64,000 nt of DNA from Coriobacteriaceae bacterium (GTDB lineage Bacteria; Actinomycetota; Coriobacteriia; Coriobacteriales; UMGS124): contig JAHZGC010000005.1 in the NCBI GenBank assembly GCA_019421015.1, forward strand, positions 62,001 through 126,000, given 5' to 3'. Positions within the stretch are counted from its first letter, which is position 1. Every line of letters starts with the position of its first letter. Positions 1 to 8,706 of this stretch are shown in pieces. The notes beneath the pieces were generated by a model, which was not told the DNA's origin, ran no database searches, and was given only the letters and a program-made list of their open reading frames with translations. The translations under genes were made by a program, and so were the position numbers.

Positions 1-1387
1 CCACCACGCGGGGGTCGGTGATGGTGTTCGAGAATGCCCAGGTCAGGTCGTTGTTGCGGCCGCGCTCCACGCAGGACCCCAGCCAACCGATGGGCCCGTA
101 AAAGTTGGCTCCGTAGTTGTAGGTCAGGCGCGACTGGCCCTGGGTCACAGCCTGCATCTGGTACATGAGCTGGGCCTCGGGGGTGCCGACAAACTCGTTG
201 AGGAAGTGGGCGCGACCCTTGGCGAGCTCGTCTCCCAACCCCTCGCGATAGCTGATCTTGCGGATGAGCTCGCGGCTGAACTCGACGGAGCCCACCGGCG
301 CGTCGATACCCATGTCCTCGGGGGTCAGCACGCCGTAGGTGAACAGCGGCCAGATGTCGAGGTGCATGGCCCACACGCTGTAGCCCATCTTGTCCATCTC
401 CTTGAGACGGGCGAAGGCGGCGTGGCCGAAGTTCTCGTTGTTGACCGCCATCTCCTCGGGCTCGGCGTTGCACTCCACGCACATGATGTGGCCGGTGCCC
501 TCGTGGGAGCCGTCCTTGAACTTGACGCTCATGCCGCAGGCGATGGGGCACATCATGCAGCCGGCAAAGCCGGTACGCACGGTGCCGTCGGGGTTCTGCC
601 CCTCCGTCCACAGGTCGTTGCCCACGGTCGAAAGCGGCCCAAAGAGCGATCCGCGGTAGGCGTGGGAGGGTTCGCTCTCATACTCCTTGCGGGTCTGCAG
701 GCGCTGGGCCTCGTAGGAGAGATCGAGCAGGCGCTGGGGGTCGGCCATGGTGACGGCGCCGGTCCCACGCACCACGATGGCCTTGAGCTTCTTGGAGCCC
801 ATGACCGCGCCAAAACCGCCCTTGCCGGCGCAGTTGGAGTCGTCGGCGAGCACCACGGCGTCGCCCACAAGGTGCTCGCCGGCGGGGCCGATGGTGGCGA
901 TGCGGTGCTTGTTGTCAAAGCGGTCCCAAAGCAGGCGCTGGGTCGACTGGGTGTCGAGCCCCCAGAGGTCGCTCGCGTCGCGAATCTCGACCTTGTCGTC
1001 CTCGATGAGCAGGTAGACGGGGTTCTCGGCCGCACCGGTCACGCACACGCCGTCCCAGCCCGCATACTTGAGCTCGGGGCCGAACATGCCGCCCATGGCG
1101 CTTTTGAGGAACGACTCGACAGGATACATATGGGGTGCCACGCCCGAGACCATGGTCTTCTGGCCGCCGGGGCAGGGTGTGCCCATGGTGGGGCTCGTGA
1201 TAAAGCTGATCACGTTCTCGGGGTCGCAGCCCTTGACGTCGGGGCCCACAAAGTCCCAGTTGATCTTGGCCCCGATGCCGCGGCCGCCGAGGAAGTCGGT
1301 GTAGTTCGCGGTGTCGAGCTGGGTGATCTCGCCCGTCGAAAGGTCGACGAAGGCAATCTTGCCGGTGTAGCCGTACAGCTCAGCCAT
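1..1387 (-). CDS. Aldehyde:ferredoxin oxidoreductase family tungsten/molybdenum enzyme, C-terminus cut by window edge
   Basis: The protein starts MAELYGYTGKIAFVDL and runs off the left edge after about 462 residues. Family AOR enzymes oxidise aldehydes or related substrates to acids with a bis-pyranopterin W or Mo centre and one [4Fe-4S] cluster. Visible marks are the N-terminal FLGGRGIGAK pterin-binding stretch, an internal GPAGEHLVGDAV segment, and the cluster motif GCMMCPIACG near residue 275, spaced as in known AORs. The final Cys ligand would lie outside the window. No signal peptide is visible, so it should be cytoplasmic. Three bases separate it from the upstream ferredoxin gene, so the two are co-transcribed and the ferredoxin is its likely electron partner. 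Substrate cannot be told from sequence. Confidence 0.93.
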   Translation of the reverse strand, partial: MAELYGYTGKIAFVDLSTGEITQLDTANYTDFLGGRGIGAKINWDFVGPDVKGCDPENVISFITSPTMGTPCPGGQKTMVSGVAPHMYPVESFLKSAMGGMFGPELKYAGWDGVCVTGAAENPVYLLIEDDKVEIRDASDLWGLDTQSTQRLLWDRFDNKHRIATIGPAGEHLVGDAVVLADDSNCAGKGGFGAVMGSKKLKAIVVRGTGAVTMADPQRLLDLSYEAQRLQTRKEYESEPSHAYRGSLFGPLSTVGNDLWTEGQNPDGTVRTGFAGCMMCPIACGMSVKFKDGSHEGTGHIMCVECNAEPEEMAVNNENFGHAAFARLKEMDKMGYSVWAMHLDIWPLFTYGVLTPEDMGIDAPVGSVEFSRELIRKISYREGLGDELAKGRAHFLNEFVGTPEAQLMYQMQAVTQGQSRLTYNYGANFYGPIGWLGSCVERGRNNDLTWAFSNTITDPRVV

Positions 1388-1390
1388 GGG

Positions 1391-2377
1391 TTAGCCCTCC
1401 TGTCCGGGAGCGTTGGTCTGGTACTCGCCGGGAACGTTCACCACGACGTGGTCGATGTCGGCAAGCGTGAGGTCGGTCGTCCAGGTAAGGCTGAACTCCG
1501 CGCTCTGCATCTCGGGAATCTCGATATGGGCCGCGTTGTCGGTGGAGCCGAGCAGCTGCCCGTCGGCACCGTAGAAGTCGGCGGTGACGTCAAAGAGGGC
1601 GAGGATGATGTTGAACTGGGTCGCGTGGCTCGTCCACAGCACGCCGTCCAGGGTGAAGCCGCCCGTCTGCTCGGTCAGCTCAAGGGTGTTGGTCTCGACG
1701 TGGGCAAAGGTGCGGGCCTCTCCGGTGAGGTCGACCTGGAAGAACTTGTCCTCCTCGGACTCGGTGCTGATGTCCATCCAGGTGGCCGTGAGCGCGCCGG
1801 TGGGGCAGAACTTGACGCACTGGGGGTCGCCGCCGCACAGATCGCACTTGAAGCAGGTGTTCGTGTCGAGGCAGTAGCGCACCCGCGACGGCGTGGCCGG
1901 GCAGGCGTTGAGGCAGCACTGACAGCCGACGCAGACGTCCTGGTCGATCACGCGGGCACCGGTCTCGGGGTCCACGTGCAGGGCACCGGTGGGACAGGCG
2001 GCCAGGCACTCGGGCCCGTTGCACTGCTTGCAGGCCTGGATGTCGGTGATGCAGGCGTCCATGACGTCCTTGGTCCACTGCAGGCGGCTGAGCTCGGAGC
2101 TCGCCACACCCCAGTGGGCCACCGAGCACACGACCTCGCAGGTACGGCAGCCCGAGCACAGGGCCGGATTGTGTACCACGTGGCCCATGGCGGGCTTGAT
2201 CTGCGCCAGCGTCTCGGCGGCGTCGGCAGCCTCGGTGACCTCCCCCTCGGCAGCCCGTGCATCACGGACCAACGCCCCGGCGGCGGCTGCGGTACCGGCC
2301 GCAAGGGCGCCCCCGGCGATGAAGTTCCTTCTCGTGAGTGCGGCGTGGGGCCCGCTGCTGGTGGCAGTCTTCATCAA
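1391..2377 (-). CDS. Tat-signal polyferredoxin (four [4Fe-4S] motifs) with C-terminal beta-rich domain, AOR partner
   Basis: The 328-residue protein has a twin-arginine leader (TRRNFIAGG, then a hydrophobic Ala/Gly stretch ending near residue 42). It then carries DmsB/HycB-type cysteine groups CSGCRTCEVVCS, CKQCNGPECLAACP, CVGCQCCLNACP and CFKCDLCGGDPQC...CP, enough for four [4Fe-4S] clusters. The last ~120 residues have no cysteine pattern and look beta-rich, like small extracellular FxLYD-type domains; this fold call is a guess. It is first in a two-gene operon with the oxidoreductase. The exported leader on the electron-transfer subunit of an apparently cytoplasmic catalytic subunit is unusual. 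Either the enzyme is co-exported, or the signal is retained uncleaved as an anchor. Confidence 0.9.
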   Translation of the reverse strand: MMKTATSSGPHAALTRRNFIAGGALAAGTAAAAGALVRDARAAEGEVTEAADAAETLAQIKPAMGHVVHNPALCSGCRTCEVVCSVAHWGVASSELSRLQWTKDVMDACITDIQACKQCNGPECLAACPTGALHVDPETGARVIDQDVCVGCQCCLNACPATPSRVRYCLDTNTCFKCDLCGGDPQCVKFCPTGALTATWMDISTESEEDKFFQVDLTGEARTFAHVETNTLELTEQTGGFTLDGVLWTSHATQFNIILALFDVTADFYGADGQLLGSTDNAAHIEIPEMQSAEFSLTWTTDLTLADIDHVVVNVPGEYQTNAPGQEG

Positions 2378-2675
2378 TCTTCTCCTCCCTTATGATCGGC
2401 CCGATACAAATCCCCTTGTTTTACGGGCCTTGGACTGATCTGATGGTACGGGCGGCCCGACGGGTGTTTCAATTTGCAAAACAACGGCCTTGGAGACCCC
2501 GGGAGGGCAGACCGCAGCCGATGGGAGGAACCGGCGTCCAAATATGCCCCCGTGTTAAGAATTAAGTTACAGATTCCTAGCTGTGTTACCTCGACGCCAT
2601 GGGGCGATTGCGGGGGCAGCGTTTGTGGTAAGGTAGCAAAAACTTTGCGTCAGGGCAGCTCAGAAGGGGTGCAGC
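2378..2675. promoter_or_regulatory. Divergent intergenic region between the ferredoxin/AOR operon and the TetR gene
   Basis: This 298-bp spacer must hold both divergent promoters. It contains AT-rich patches in a GC-rich background (around 2470-2485 and 2555-2580) that could be operator sites for the neighbouring TetR protein. I see no perfect palindrome and no convincing -35/-10 pair, so no individual site is called. Confidence 0.35.
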
Positions 2676-3257
2676 ATGGAGAAGACCGCTTCTCTTGAGG
2701 AGCTCATCAAACGGGAGTACCGCACCATGGTGTGCACCATGGCCTTTGGCGAGATCACCGTCTCGGAGCTCTGCAAGCGCGTGGGCATCTCGCGCAAGTC
2801 CTTCTACACCTACTTCGAGAGCCGCGACGACGTTCTGGCGCGCATCCTCTACGACGACATAGGCGCGCCTATCGAGAAGATCTTTCCGCTGTTCCGCAAC
2901 CAGAACGCCCCGGTGAGCGTGCCCATCATGAACACGATGGTGTACCAGGCCATCCTTGACCACAAGGAGTTCTACCAGCGCCTGGTGACCCAAAACCAGG
3001 AGCGCATCTTTGTGCACGCGTTCCAAAAATGCCTTATGGTGAGCCACACCTTTACCAACGACACCCTGGGCGGCAAGAAGGGCGAGGAGTTCGAGTACGC
3101 CTCGCGTTTTTTGGCGGCGGCCCAGGCGGCCATCATCGTGCAGTGGATCCGCTCGGGCATGGAGGTCACGCCCGAGCAGCTCAGCGAGTGGTTCGGCGCC
3201 TGGTCGGCCCCGGCGGTGCAGTCGGTGGCCTGGGGAGAGGATCCCGAGGGAAAGTAG
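2676..3257 (+). CDS. TetR/AcrR-family transcriptional regulator
   Basis: The 193-residue protein has the length and layout of TetR repressors. The N-terminal helix-turn-helix is at about residues 25-50 (ITVSELCKRVGISRKSFYTY, followed by the typical FESRDDV), and a helical ligand/dimerisation domain follows without recognisable specificity. The start was chosen for the ATG preceded by AAGGGG. It is divergent from the AOR/ferredoxin operon, so regulation of that operon and of itself is the simplest inference. Effector unknown. Confidence 0.9.
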   Translation: MEKTASLEELIKREYRTMVCTMAFGEITVSELCKRVGISRKSFYTYFESRDDVLARILYDDIGAPIEKIFPLFRNQNAPVSVPIMNTMVYQAILDHKEFYQRLVTQNQERIFVHAFQKCLMVSHTFTNDTLGGKKGEEFEYASRFLAAAQAAIIVQWIRSGMEVTPEQLSEWFGAWSAPAVQSVAWGEDPEGK

Positions 3258-3344
3258 GGCTATGGCGAATCCGGGACGCGCAGCCAGGGGCCGGGACCCA
3301 GGGCCGAGGGGCGAAGCGCCCGCATGTGCGACGATTGCCAAACT

Positions 3345-3569
3345 GCCAGATAGCGCCGCACAATCAGGGTTCTGGATAGGCTCGCGAGGGGCCCACTGTG
3401 TCCCATTTGCTCGCAGGCGAGAAAACCTTGCGACCGACACCCTCCTGACCTGCGGGTTTATTAGACACCCTCTCGCGGCGGAGAAAACCTTGGGGGCAGG
3501 GGGGGCATTTTGACCCTGGGATGCCTATCCCGAACCCCTATTCTGCGGAAGCATCTCGGGTTCCGAAGA
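3345..3569. repeat. Dispersed palindromic repeat family R1, copy 1 (~225 bp)
   Basis: About 37-bp imperfect inverted arms at 3345-3381 and 3533-3569 (shared core GGGTTCTGGATAGGC and its complement) enclose ~150 bp. A second copy lies at 40391-40604 with matching arms and matching internal patches (CTGACCTG.GG.TTTATT), and a partial arm is at 57383-57406. No coding frame is convincing. It occupies most of the 414-bp gap between the TetR gene and dnaX; the rest of that gap shows nothing recognisable. Confidence 0.75.
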
Positions 3570-3671
3570 TCCCGAGCAACCGAGACGCACGTCGAGCCCG
3601 GCACGCAACCCGCAACGGCCGCCGCCGAGACCGCCCGAAGAGCAGAACCGCCGCGTTTTTTGAGTTGCGCC

Positions 3672-6188
3672 CTACTCCCGCGAGATCGTCACGAACCCGC
3701 CGAAGGCCGCCGCGAGCATCTGGGCCAGCTCGATGGCCGCCTGGTCGTCGGGGGCCGAGTAGGCCGGCTCGTCTGCAGGCTGGGTGCCCGCAGGCTGGGC
3801 CGGCACCGCCGCAGGTGAGACGGGCTGCGAGGCCGCCGGCGCGACCGGGCACCCCGTCGGCGCGGCAGCCGGGGCGCAGGCCGCCGAGACCGCCGGGGCC
3901 TCCTCCCACGGGGGTGTCATGGCGGGGCTGCCCGCAAAACCCTCGTCAGCGTCGGGGGCGTAGGTGTCGTACACGTCGTCGGGCACGAACTCGTAGGCGG
4001 GGGCGTCGCCCTGGGGTGCTGGGGCGGAGAAGCCCTGGGGGCTCGCCGAGCCAGCCGCCGGAGCCGGGCCAGCCGGCGCAGACGCGGATGCAGGCGCGGG
4101 TCGCCCGTCGGCACGGGCGGCAGCCGCAGCAGCCGCGGCGGCCAAGGCGGCCGCGTTGGGCACCGAGGCGCGGGCAGGAGCGGGGGCCGTGGGAGCAGCG
4201 GCAGGGGCGGCCGTCGGGGTGGCATGCCCAACCGCGGGAACCCCAAACTGCGCGGCGGGGGCGTCCGGCCGCTGGCCGGAGGGCGTCGGGGGCGCCGGCC
4301 GGGCAGCCGTCTGATGCGCCGCAGCAGCAGCGGGATTGGCGGCAGGGGCCGGACGGGGTGCCGCATGCGGGGCGGACCCTGCCGCCCCGGTCCCGGCCAA
4401 CGCCACGCGCACGGGACGCCCGTAGACCTCGGACGCCACGCGGCCCACCACCTCGATGGAGGCGGGACGCGAGAGCATCTGGGCCGCAAAGGACGCGCCG
4501 CGGTTCACCACCGTGAGCGTGCCGTCGTCGGCCAAGAAGCCGTCGGCGTTGCGCAGCAGGGCGCCCACGGAGGGGTTGGTCCTGATGACCATGTCGACCA
4601 CGCGGCCCCAGAGGCGCTGCGCCATGCCGGGGTCCATGGAGGTCTGGGGGACGGCCGGGGCCGCCGCGGCGGGCGCGGGAATCCCCGTCGGCGCAACGGC
4701 AGGCGTGGCCTGCGGCTGCGCAGCCGGCTGCACGGCGGGGGCCGTCGGTGCGGCACCGTAGGCCGGCCGTGGGGCGAAAGACCCCTGGGCGGCGGCACCC
4801 TGGCGCGGCGGGACCCCCTGGGCCGGGCGGCTCGCAGGCGCTCCCGGAGCCCCGGGGCGTATGCTTGCGCCCAAGGCCGCCGCGCTCATGGCCGGCGCCG
4901 GCGCGGAGGCCGGTGCCGGGGCAGCGGCGGCCCGAGCGGGCTGCACCGGTCGTTCGGCAACCGGCGCAGGCGCCCCGAACGCCGCGGGCTTCTCCGCCAC
5001 GGCAGCGGCCGCCGGAGCGCCCGCACCCGTAGGAACCCCGTGGGCCCGCAGGTCGGCAAGCTCGCGCTCGAGGTCGGCCACGCGGGCGGACAAAGACTCA
5101 AGGGTCAGGTCGGACTGGGGGCGCGCCATGCGGGTCAGGGTCACCTCGAGGGAGAGGCGCTGGTCGAGCGAGGTGCGCATCTCGGACTCGAGGCGGCCGA
5201 GCAGGTCGAGCAGGTAGGCGATGCGGTCGGGGCCGCCGAGGTCACCGGCGAGCGCCGCCAGCGACTCCCCCGACCCGCCTTCGGCCGCCTGGGGCCCCGC
5301 CACGGCGACCACGTAGGCGTTGCGCACGTAGCGGGTGAGGTCGCGGGTGAACTGGGCCATGTCGGCGCCGCGGTCGGCGAGGTCGGCCACCTGGGCAAAG
5401 CACGCCGCCACGTCGCGGGCGGCCACCTTGCGCACGAGGTCGGCCAGCACGTCGTCGGACACCTCGCCGAGCACCGACTGGGCGTCGGCCAATTTGACCG
5501 AACGGCCCCCAAAGACGGAGAGCTGCTCAAGCATCGAGAGCGCGTCGCGCAGGCCGCCGCGGGCGTGCTTGGCCACCAAGGCCAGGGCCTCGGGGTCGTA
5601 GGAGAACCCCTCGTTCTCGCAGACGTAGCGCAGGCGGTCCTCGATGTCGGAGGTCGTGATGCGATGGAACTCGAGGCGCTGGCAGCGCGACAGGATCGTC
5701 TCGGGCACCTTCTGGGGGTCGGTGGTGCACAGCACGAACACCACATGGCCCGGCGGTTCCTCAAGGGTCTTGAGCAGCGCGTTGAACGCGGCCGTCGTGA
5801 GCATGTGGACTTCGTCGATGATGTAGACCTTGGAGCGGCCCTGGGTGGGGGCAAAGGCCACGCGGTTGATGATCTCCTCGCGCACGTTGTCGACGCCCGT
5901 GCGGGAGGCGGCGTCGAGCTCGTAGACGTCGGGGTGGGTGCCTTCGGCGATGGCTTCGCACTGCTCGCAGGTGCCGTCGGGGTGCGCCGTGGGGCCGTGC
6001 TCGCAGAGCAGCGCCTTGGCCAGCAGGCGCGCCGTGGTGGTCTTGCCCGTGCCGCGCGGCCCGCTGAACAGGTACGCGTGGGCGGTGCGCCCCTCGTTCA
6101 GAGCGTTTTCGAGCGTCGAGACGATATGCTTTTGGCCGACCATCGTCTCAAAGGTCTGCGGGCGGTACTTGCGGTAGAGCGACTCCAT
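3672..6188 (-). CDS. dnaX: DNA polymerase III subunit gamma/tau
   Basis: Clamp-loader ATPase of the replisome. The ATG beginning MESLYRKYRPQTF is the conserved family start; the open frame extends 42 codons further upstream without similarity. The 838-residue protein has Walker A GPRGTGKT (about 43-50), a zinc-type cysteine group (C62, C74, C77), Walker B/DExH IIDEVHML (about 123-130), sensor residues in LCTTDPQKVPETILSRCQ, and clamp-loader domain III to about residue 390. A very long Ala/Pro-rich low-complexity tail follows, characteristic of high-GC actinobacterial tau. A short folded segment inside the tail (around TSMDPGMAQRLWGRVVDMV) probably mediates polymerase contact. recR and ybaB, its common neighbours, are not adjacent here. 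Confidence 0.97.
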   Translation of the reverse strand: MESLYRKYRPQTFETMVGQKHIVSTLENALNEGRTAHAYLFSGPRGTGKTTTARLLAKALLCEHGPTAHPDGTCEQCEAIAEGTHPDVYELDAASRTGVDNVREEIINRVAFAPTQGRSKVYIIDEVHMLTTAAFNALLKTLEEPPGHVVFVLCTTDPQKVPETILSRCQRLEFHRITTSDIEDRLRYVCENEGFSYDPEALALVAKHARGGLRDALSMLEQLSVFGGRSVKLADAQSVLGEVSDDVLADLVRKVAARDVAACFAQVADLADRGADMAQFTRDLTRYVRNAYVVAVAGPQAAEGGSGESLAALAGDLGGPDRIAYLLDLLGRLESEMRTSLDQRLSLEVTLTRMARPQSDLTLESLSARVADLERELADLRAHGVPTGAGAPAAAAVAEKPAAFGAPAPVAERPVQPARAAAAPAPASAPAPAMSAAALGASIRPGAPGAPASRPAQGVPPRQGAAAQGSFAPRPAYGAAPTAPAVQPAAQPQATPAVAPTGIPAPAAAAPAVPQTSMDPGMAQRLWGRVVDMVIRTNPSVGALLRNADGFLADDGTLTVVNRGASFAAQMLSRPASIEVVGRVASEVYGRPVRVALAGTGAAGSAPHAAPRPAPAANPAAAAAHQTAARPAPPTPSGQRPDAPAAQFGVPAVGHATPTAAPAAAPTAPAPARASVPNAAALAAAAAAAAARADGRPAPASASAPAGPAPAAGSASPQGFSAPAPQGDAPAYEFVPDDVYDTYAPDADEGFAGSPAMTPPWEEAPAVSAACAPAAAPTGCPVAPAASQPVSPAAVPAQPAGTQPADEPAYSAPDDQAAIELAQMLAAAFGGFVTISRE

Positions 6189-6326
6189 GGCGGGCTCCCG
6201 TTCTGCGCTGTGACGCCCACCAGTGTAGGCCATGGGAACGGGGTTGCGAAAGGTCGGGCGGACGGCTGCCCAGAAGCGGCACGGACGGTCGGGCAAAAAC
6301 CGGCGTATCGGCAATCCTGCGTTTTG

Positions 6327-6439
6327 CGCTAGAGCAGCTCACAGAATTGCTGGACAAGGCGCGCCGGGGCGCGGTGGGCTTAAGGCCCATAAGCCCCGGC
6401 GCAACGCAGTGCCAGCATTTCTGTGGGCTGCCCTAGCGC
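6327..6439. repeat. Dispersed palindromic repeat family R2, copy 1 (~113 bp)
   Basis: Inverted arms begin GCGCTAGAGCAGCTCACAG and end with the complementary CTGTGGGCTGCCCTAGCGC, ~28 bp with three mismatches. The GC-rich centre is itself partly palindromic (GGGCTTAAGGCCCATAAGCCC). The reverse complement closely matches a second copy at 43137-43240 over its whole length. The element overlaps the stop codon of the adjacent LuxR gene. It may act as a bidirectional terminator between that gene and dnaX. Confidence 0.75.
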
Positions 6440-8058
6440 AGGCCGAGCACCATGTCCATGAGCTCCTGGCGGTCGTTGACCTCGAGCTTGGCATAGATGT
6501 GCTGGGTGTGGGTCTTGACCGTGCTGGCGGCCACGCCCAGCCCCTCGCAGATGGCGCTGCCGGTGCGGCCCTGGGCCAGCAGCAGCAAGACGTCGCCCTC
6601 GCGCGGAGAAAGGCCGTGCTGCCGGGCGATCTCCTCGCAGCGCTCCTGGATGGCGACCATGAGCGCGGTGCCGTCATCCTCGCCGCCCACATCGCCCTCC
6701 CCCTCGGCGACCAGGGGCGCGGGACCGGCGGCAGGCAGGGGGTCAGCCCCGGGTGCCCGCGCCACGCCCTCGTCGGCCTCGACGCAGCGGCGGGCGGCGT
6801 TCTCGGGTGCCGCCCTGAACACCACCACGAGCAGCGCAAACAGCACGTAGACGGCCGTGAGCACAAAGGCACCGCTCACGGCGTTCTCGTTGTTGACGAG
6901 AAAAACCCAGGCTATGGACGGCAGGGCGTACACGGTGCCCGCCATGCCCACCAGGCGGTTGGGCGCAAGGGAGAGCGACTGCAGGGCGACCCCCACCGTA
7001 GACCAGAAGAGCACCAGGGCAAACGGGTCGTTGGTGCTGACCAGGGCCTCGAGCAGCACCGGCGGCACGAACGCTACCTGCGTCTTAAAGGCGCTCAGCA
7101 ACAGGCCCGTGAGCACGATGAAGACACCGACGAGAAAACGCGAGAGGTCCTGCTCGTGCGCCATGCGGACGATGCCCACGTACACCAGGCCAAAGATGGC
7201 CAGCCCATAGAGCGCCACTTGGGGAACGGCCGTCGCCACGTCGAGGCCGCGGGTGTGGTCGCCGCCCCAGGTGCCCGATATGCTGCACGCCCGCGCCACC
7301 GAGAGCAAAAGCCCCACCGCGACCACCATCACCAGCAGGTAGCGTCCCGAGCGCGCGTCCATGCGCCGGCCCAGGGGCAGCATGGGAATCCCCCAGAGTA
7401 TGCCTCGCGAGGCGGGGCAGCCCCCGCCCTCGCGGCCGCAGCCCAAACACCCCGCGCGCTCCGAGCATTCCGAGCCGCCCGCACGGGCCGCCCGGCAAGC
7501 GAGCGCAAAGAACGCGATGGCGGCCAGGGGCAGCGCGATGGCCAGCATCACCTGGTGGTCGACCGCTATGAAGGCGTCCATCAAGATGAGGAGCACCTGC
7601 CGCAGCACAAACGCGCCGCTAAAGGCCCAGGCAAGGCAGGCGATGCCCTGGGTAAGCGCGAGCAGCAGCACAAAGCGCGAGATGAACCAGAAGTACCCGA
7701 ACCCCGAGACCACGACGCCCAGCATCGCGAACAGCTTCTGGTCGAAGAAGTCCTGCCTAAAGGCCAGGGCGAATATCGTGGCCCCCGCCATCGCCACCAG
7801 CGGAATCACGAAGCGCTGCACCGCGTCCATGCGATGCACCGTGCGCGGCAGCACCAGGCAGGCCAGGGCCGCCAAGGCGATACCCACCAGCCAGAACACC
7901 CGGGCGTTGGCCCAGGTGCTCAGACCCACCAGGGGCAGGTAGAAGCCGGATGTGTGGCCCATGAGCTTGCACCAGAGAATCGCCGAGGCAATGCCCAGCG
8001 AGCTGAGGACGACCACGACGACGCCCCGCGGCAGTTTGAACCTGAACCGTCCGTCCAT
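6433..8058 (-). CDS. LuxR-family regulator with N-terminal polytopic membrane domain (541 aa)
   Basis: The first ~400 residues are a run of about twelve hydrophobic segments beginning KLPRGVVVVVLSSLGIASAI. The C-terminus carries a LuxR/GerE helix-turn-helix (HGLSPREGDVLLLLAQGRTG ... ASTVKTHTQHIYAKL, about residues 480-541). This is a transporter-like sensor fused to DNA binding, a design common in Eggerthellaceae. It is preceded by 24 bp and the same-strand mini-gene for a sulfite-oxidase-type dimerisation domain. That pair is divergent from the trihaem/sulfite-oxidase-fold genes at 8707-11138, its likely targets. The start is the first ATG; no strong Shine-Dalgarno is visible, consistent with translational coupling to the preceding gene. 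Confidence 0.92.
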   Translation of the reverse strand: MDGRFRFKLPRGVVVVVLSSLGIASAILWCKLMGHTSGFYLPLVGLSTWANARVFWLVGIALAALACLVLPRTVHRMDAVQRFVIPLVAMAGATIFALAFRQDFFDQKLFAMLGVVVSGFGYFWFISRFVLLLALTQGIACLAWAFSGAFVLRQVLLILMDAFIAVDHQVMLAIALPLAAIAFFALACRAARAGGSECSERAGCLGCGREGGGCPASRGILWGIPMLPLGRRMDARSGRYLLVMVVAVGLLLSVARACSISGTWGGDHTRGLDVATAVPQVALYGLAIFGLVYVGIVRMAHEQDLSRFLVGVFIVLTGLLLSAFKTQVAFVPPVLLEALVSTNDPFALVLFWSTVGVALQSLSLAPNRLVGMAGTVYALPSIAWVFLVNNENAVSGAFVLTAVYVLFALLVVVFRAAPENAARRCVEADEGVARAPGADPLPAAGPAPLVAEGEGDVGGEDDGTALMVAIQERCEEIARQHGLSPREGDVLLLLAQGRTGSAICEGLGVAASTVKTHTQHIYAKLEVNDRQELMDMVLGLR

Positions 8059-8082
8059 ACGAGCCGTGCGGTCTCTGGCCGG

Positions 8083-8364
8083 CTACTCGGTTATATGGAG
8101 CTCGGTGGCGGCCGCCAAGGGGCTGCGCCTGCCGTCGCGGGTCACCGACCGCACGCTCACCTCGTAGATCCCGGCCTGCTCCGGGGTATAGGAGTAGGTC
8201 CAGTGGATCATCGACTCGGCGTTGCTCTCGGCCGTGGAGAAGCTGGCCCAGCTCCGGCCGCCGTCGAGCGACACCTCGATGGCGTCGATCTGGTTGCCGA
8301 AGTCGTCCGCATACCCCTCGAGCGTCACCGTCTGCCCCACACGCCCCTGAACCGGTGCAATCAC
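8083..8364 (-). CDS. Stand-alone Mo-co oxidoreductase dimerisation-domain protein (93 aa)
   Basis: The protein consists only of the immunoglobulin-like domain that normally ends sulfite oxidases (VGQTVTLEGYADDFGNQ, EVSLDGGRSW, WTYSYTPEQAGIYEV). I chose the GTG at 8364 because it follows GGGGAGAGG and gives exactly 93 codons, the same length and N-terminal spacing as the homologue at 25807-26088. A longer frame upstream is unrelated. There is no signal peptide, so it is cytoplasmic, unlike the exported full-length relatives. It lies 24 bp upstream of, and co-oriented with, the LuxR/membrane regulator. A role as an accessory or signalling subunit is inference. Confidence 0.78.
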   Translation of the reverse strand: MIAPVQGRVGQTVTLEGYADDFGNQIDAIEVSLDGGRSWASFSTAESNAESMIHWTYSYTPEQAGIYEVSVRSVTRDGRRSPLAAATELHITE

Positions 8365-8706
8365 GGCCCTCTCCCCTATCCTCTCCGCACTCCTCCAATG
8401 TATCCGAACACTATACCAAGAAGCCGGGGGGCTTGCATAAAAACACGCGCGGCTTTTGTGCCCTCCCGGGTATGCGCGATGCCCCCGCATGACCGCTTCC
8501 TCAGCGCAAACACCTGTCAATAACAGGGGGTCTCCGCCATCTGCCTGCGTGAATGCCAACGACCTCCCCCTATCGGGTGGATGCCTCCGCCACCTTGGCC
8601 GAACCAAAAAATCGGGCGTTAGGTCGATTTTGCACGTAAGGGCACCTCCCTAAGATACGGGGTCGCTTGGCACATACGCACAAACGGGCAAGAGAGAGGA
8701 CGCACC
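8365..8706. promoter_or_regulatory. Divergent promoter region before the first trihaem gene
   Basis: 342 bp between the divergently transcribed dimerisation-domain/LuxR genes and the trihaem gene. A weak candidate promoter for the rightward gene is TTGCAC (8630-8635) and GATACG (8654-8659), 18 bp apart, about 50 bp before the start codon. An AAGAGAGGA ribosome-binding site precedes the ATG. No repeat element or further gene is seen. Confidence 0.35.

Noticed and set aside
206..2395. Large rightward open frame opposite the AOR and ferredoxin genes
   Set aside because: The translation is repetitive Ala/Gly/Val/His sequence mirroring the real minus-strand genes, which have recognisable motifs and ribosome-binding sites.
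4224..6332. Large rightward open frame opposite dnaX
   Set aside because: Arg/Gly-rich antisense translation without motifs. dnaX on the other strand is unambiguous.
8400..8607. N-terminal extension of the dimerisation-domain mini-protein
   Set aside because: The frame is open upstream, but the sequence is Arg/Pro-rich nonsense. The GTG at 8364 has a strong site and gives the same length as the paralogue at 25807.
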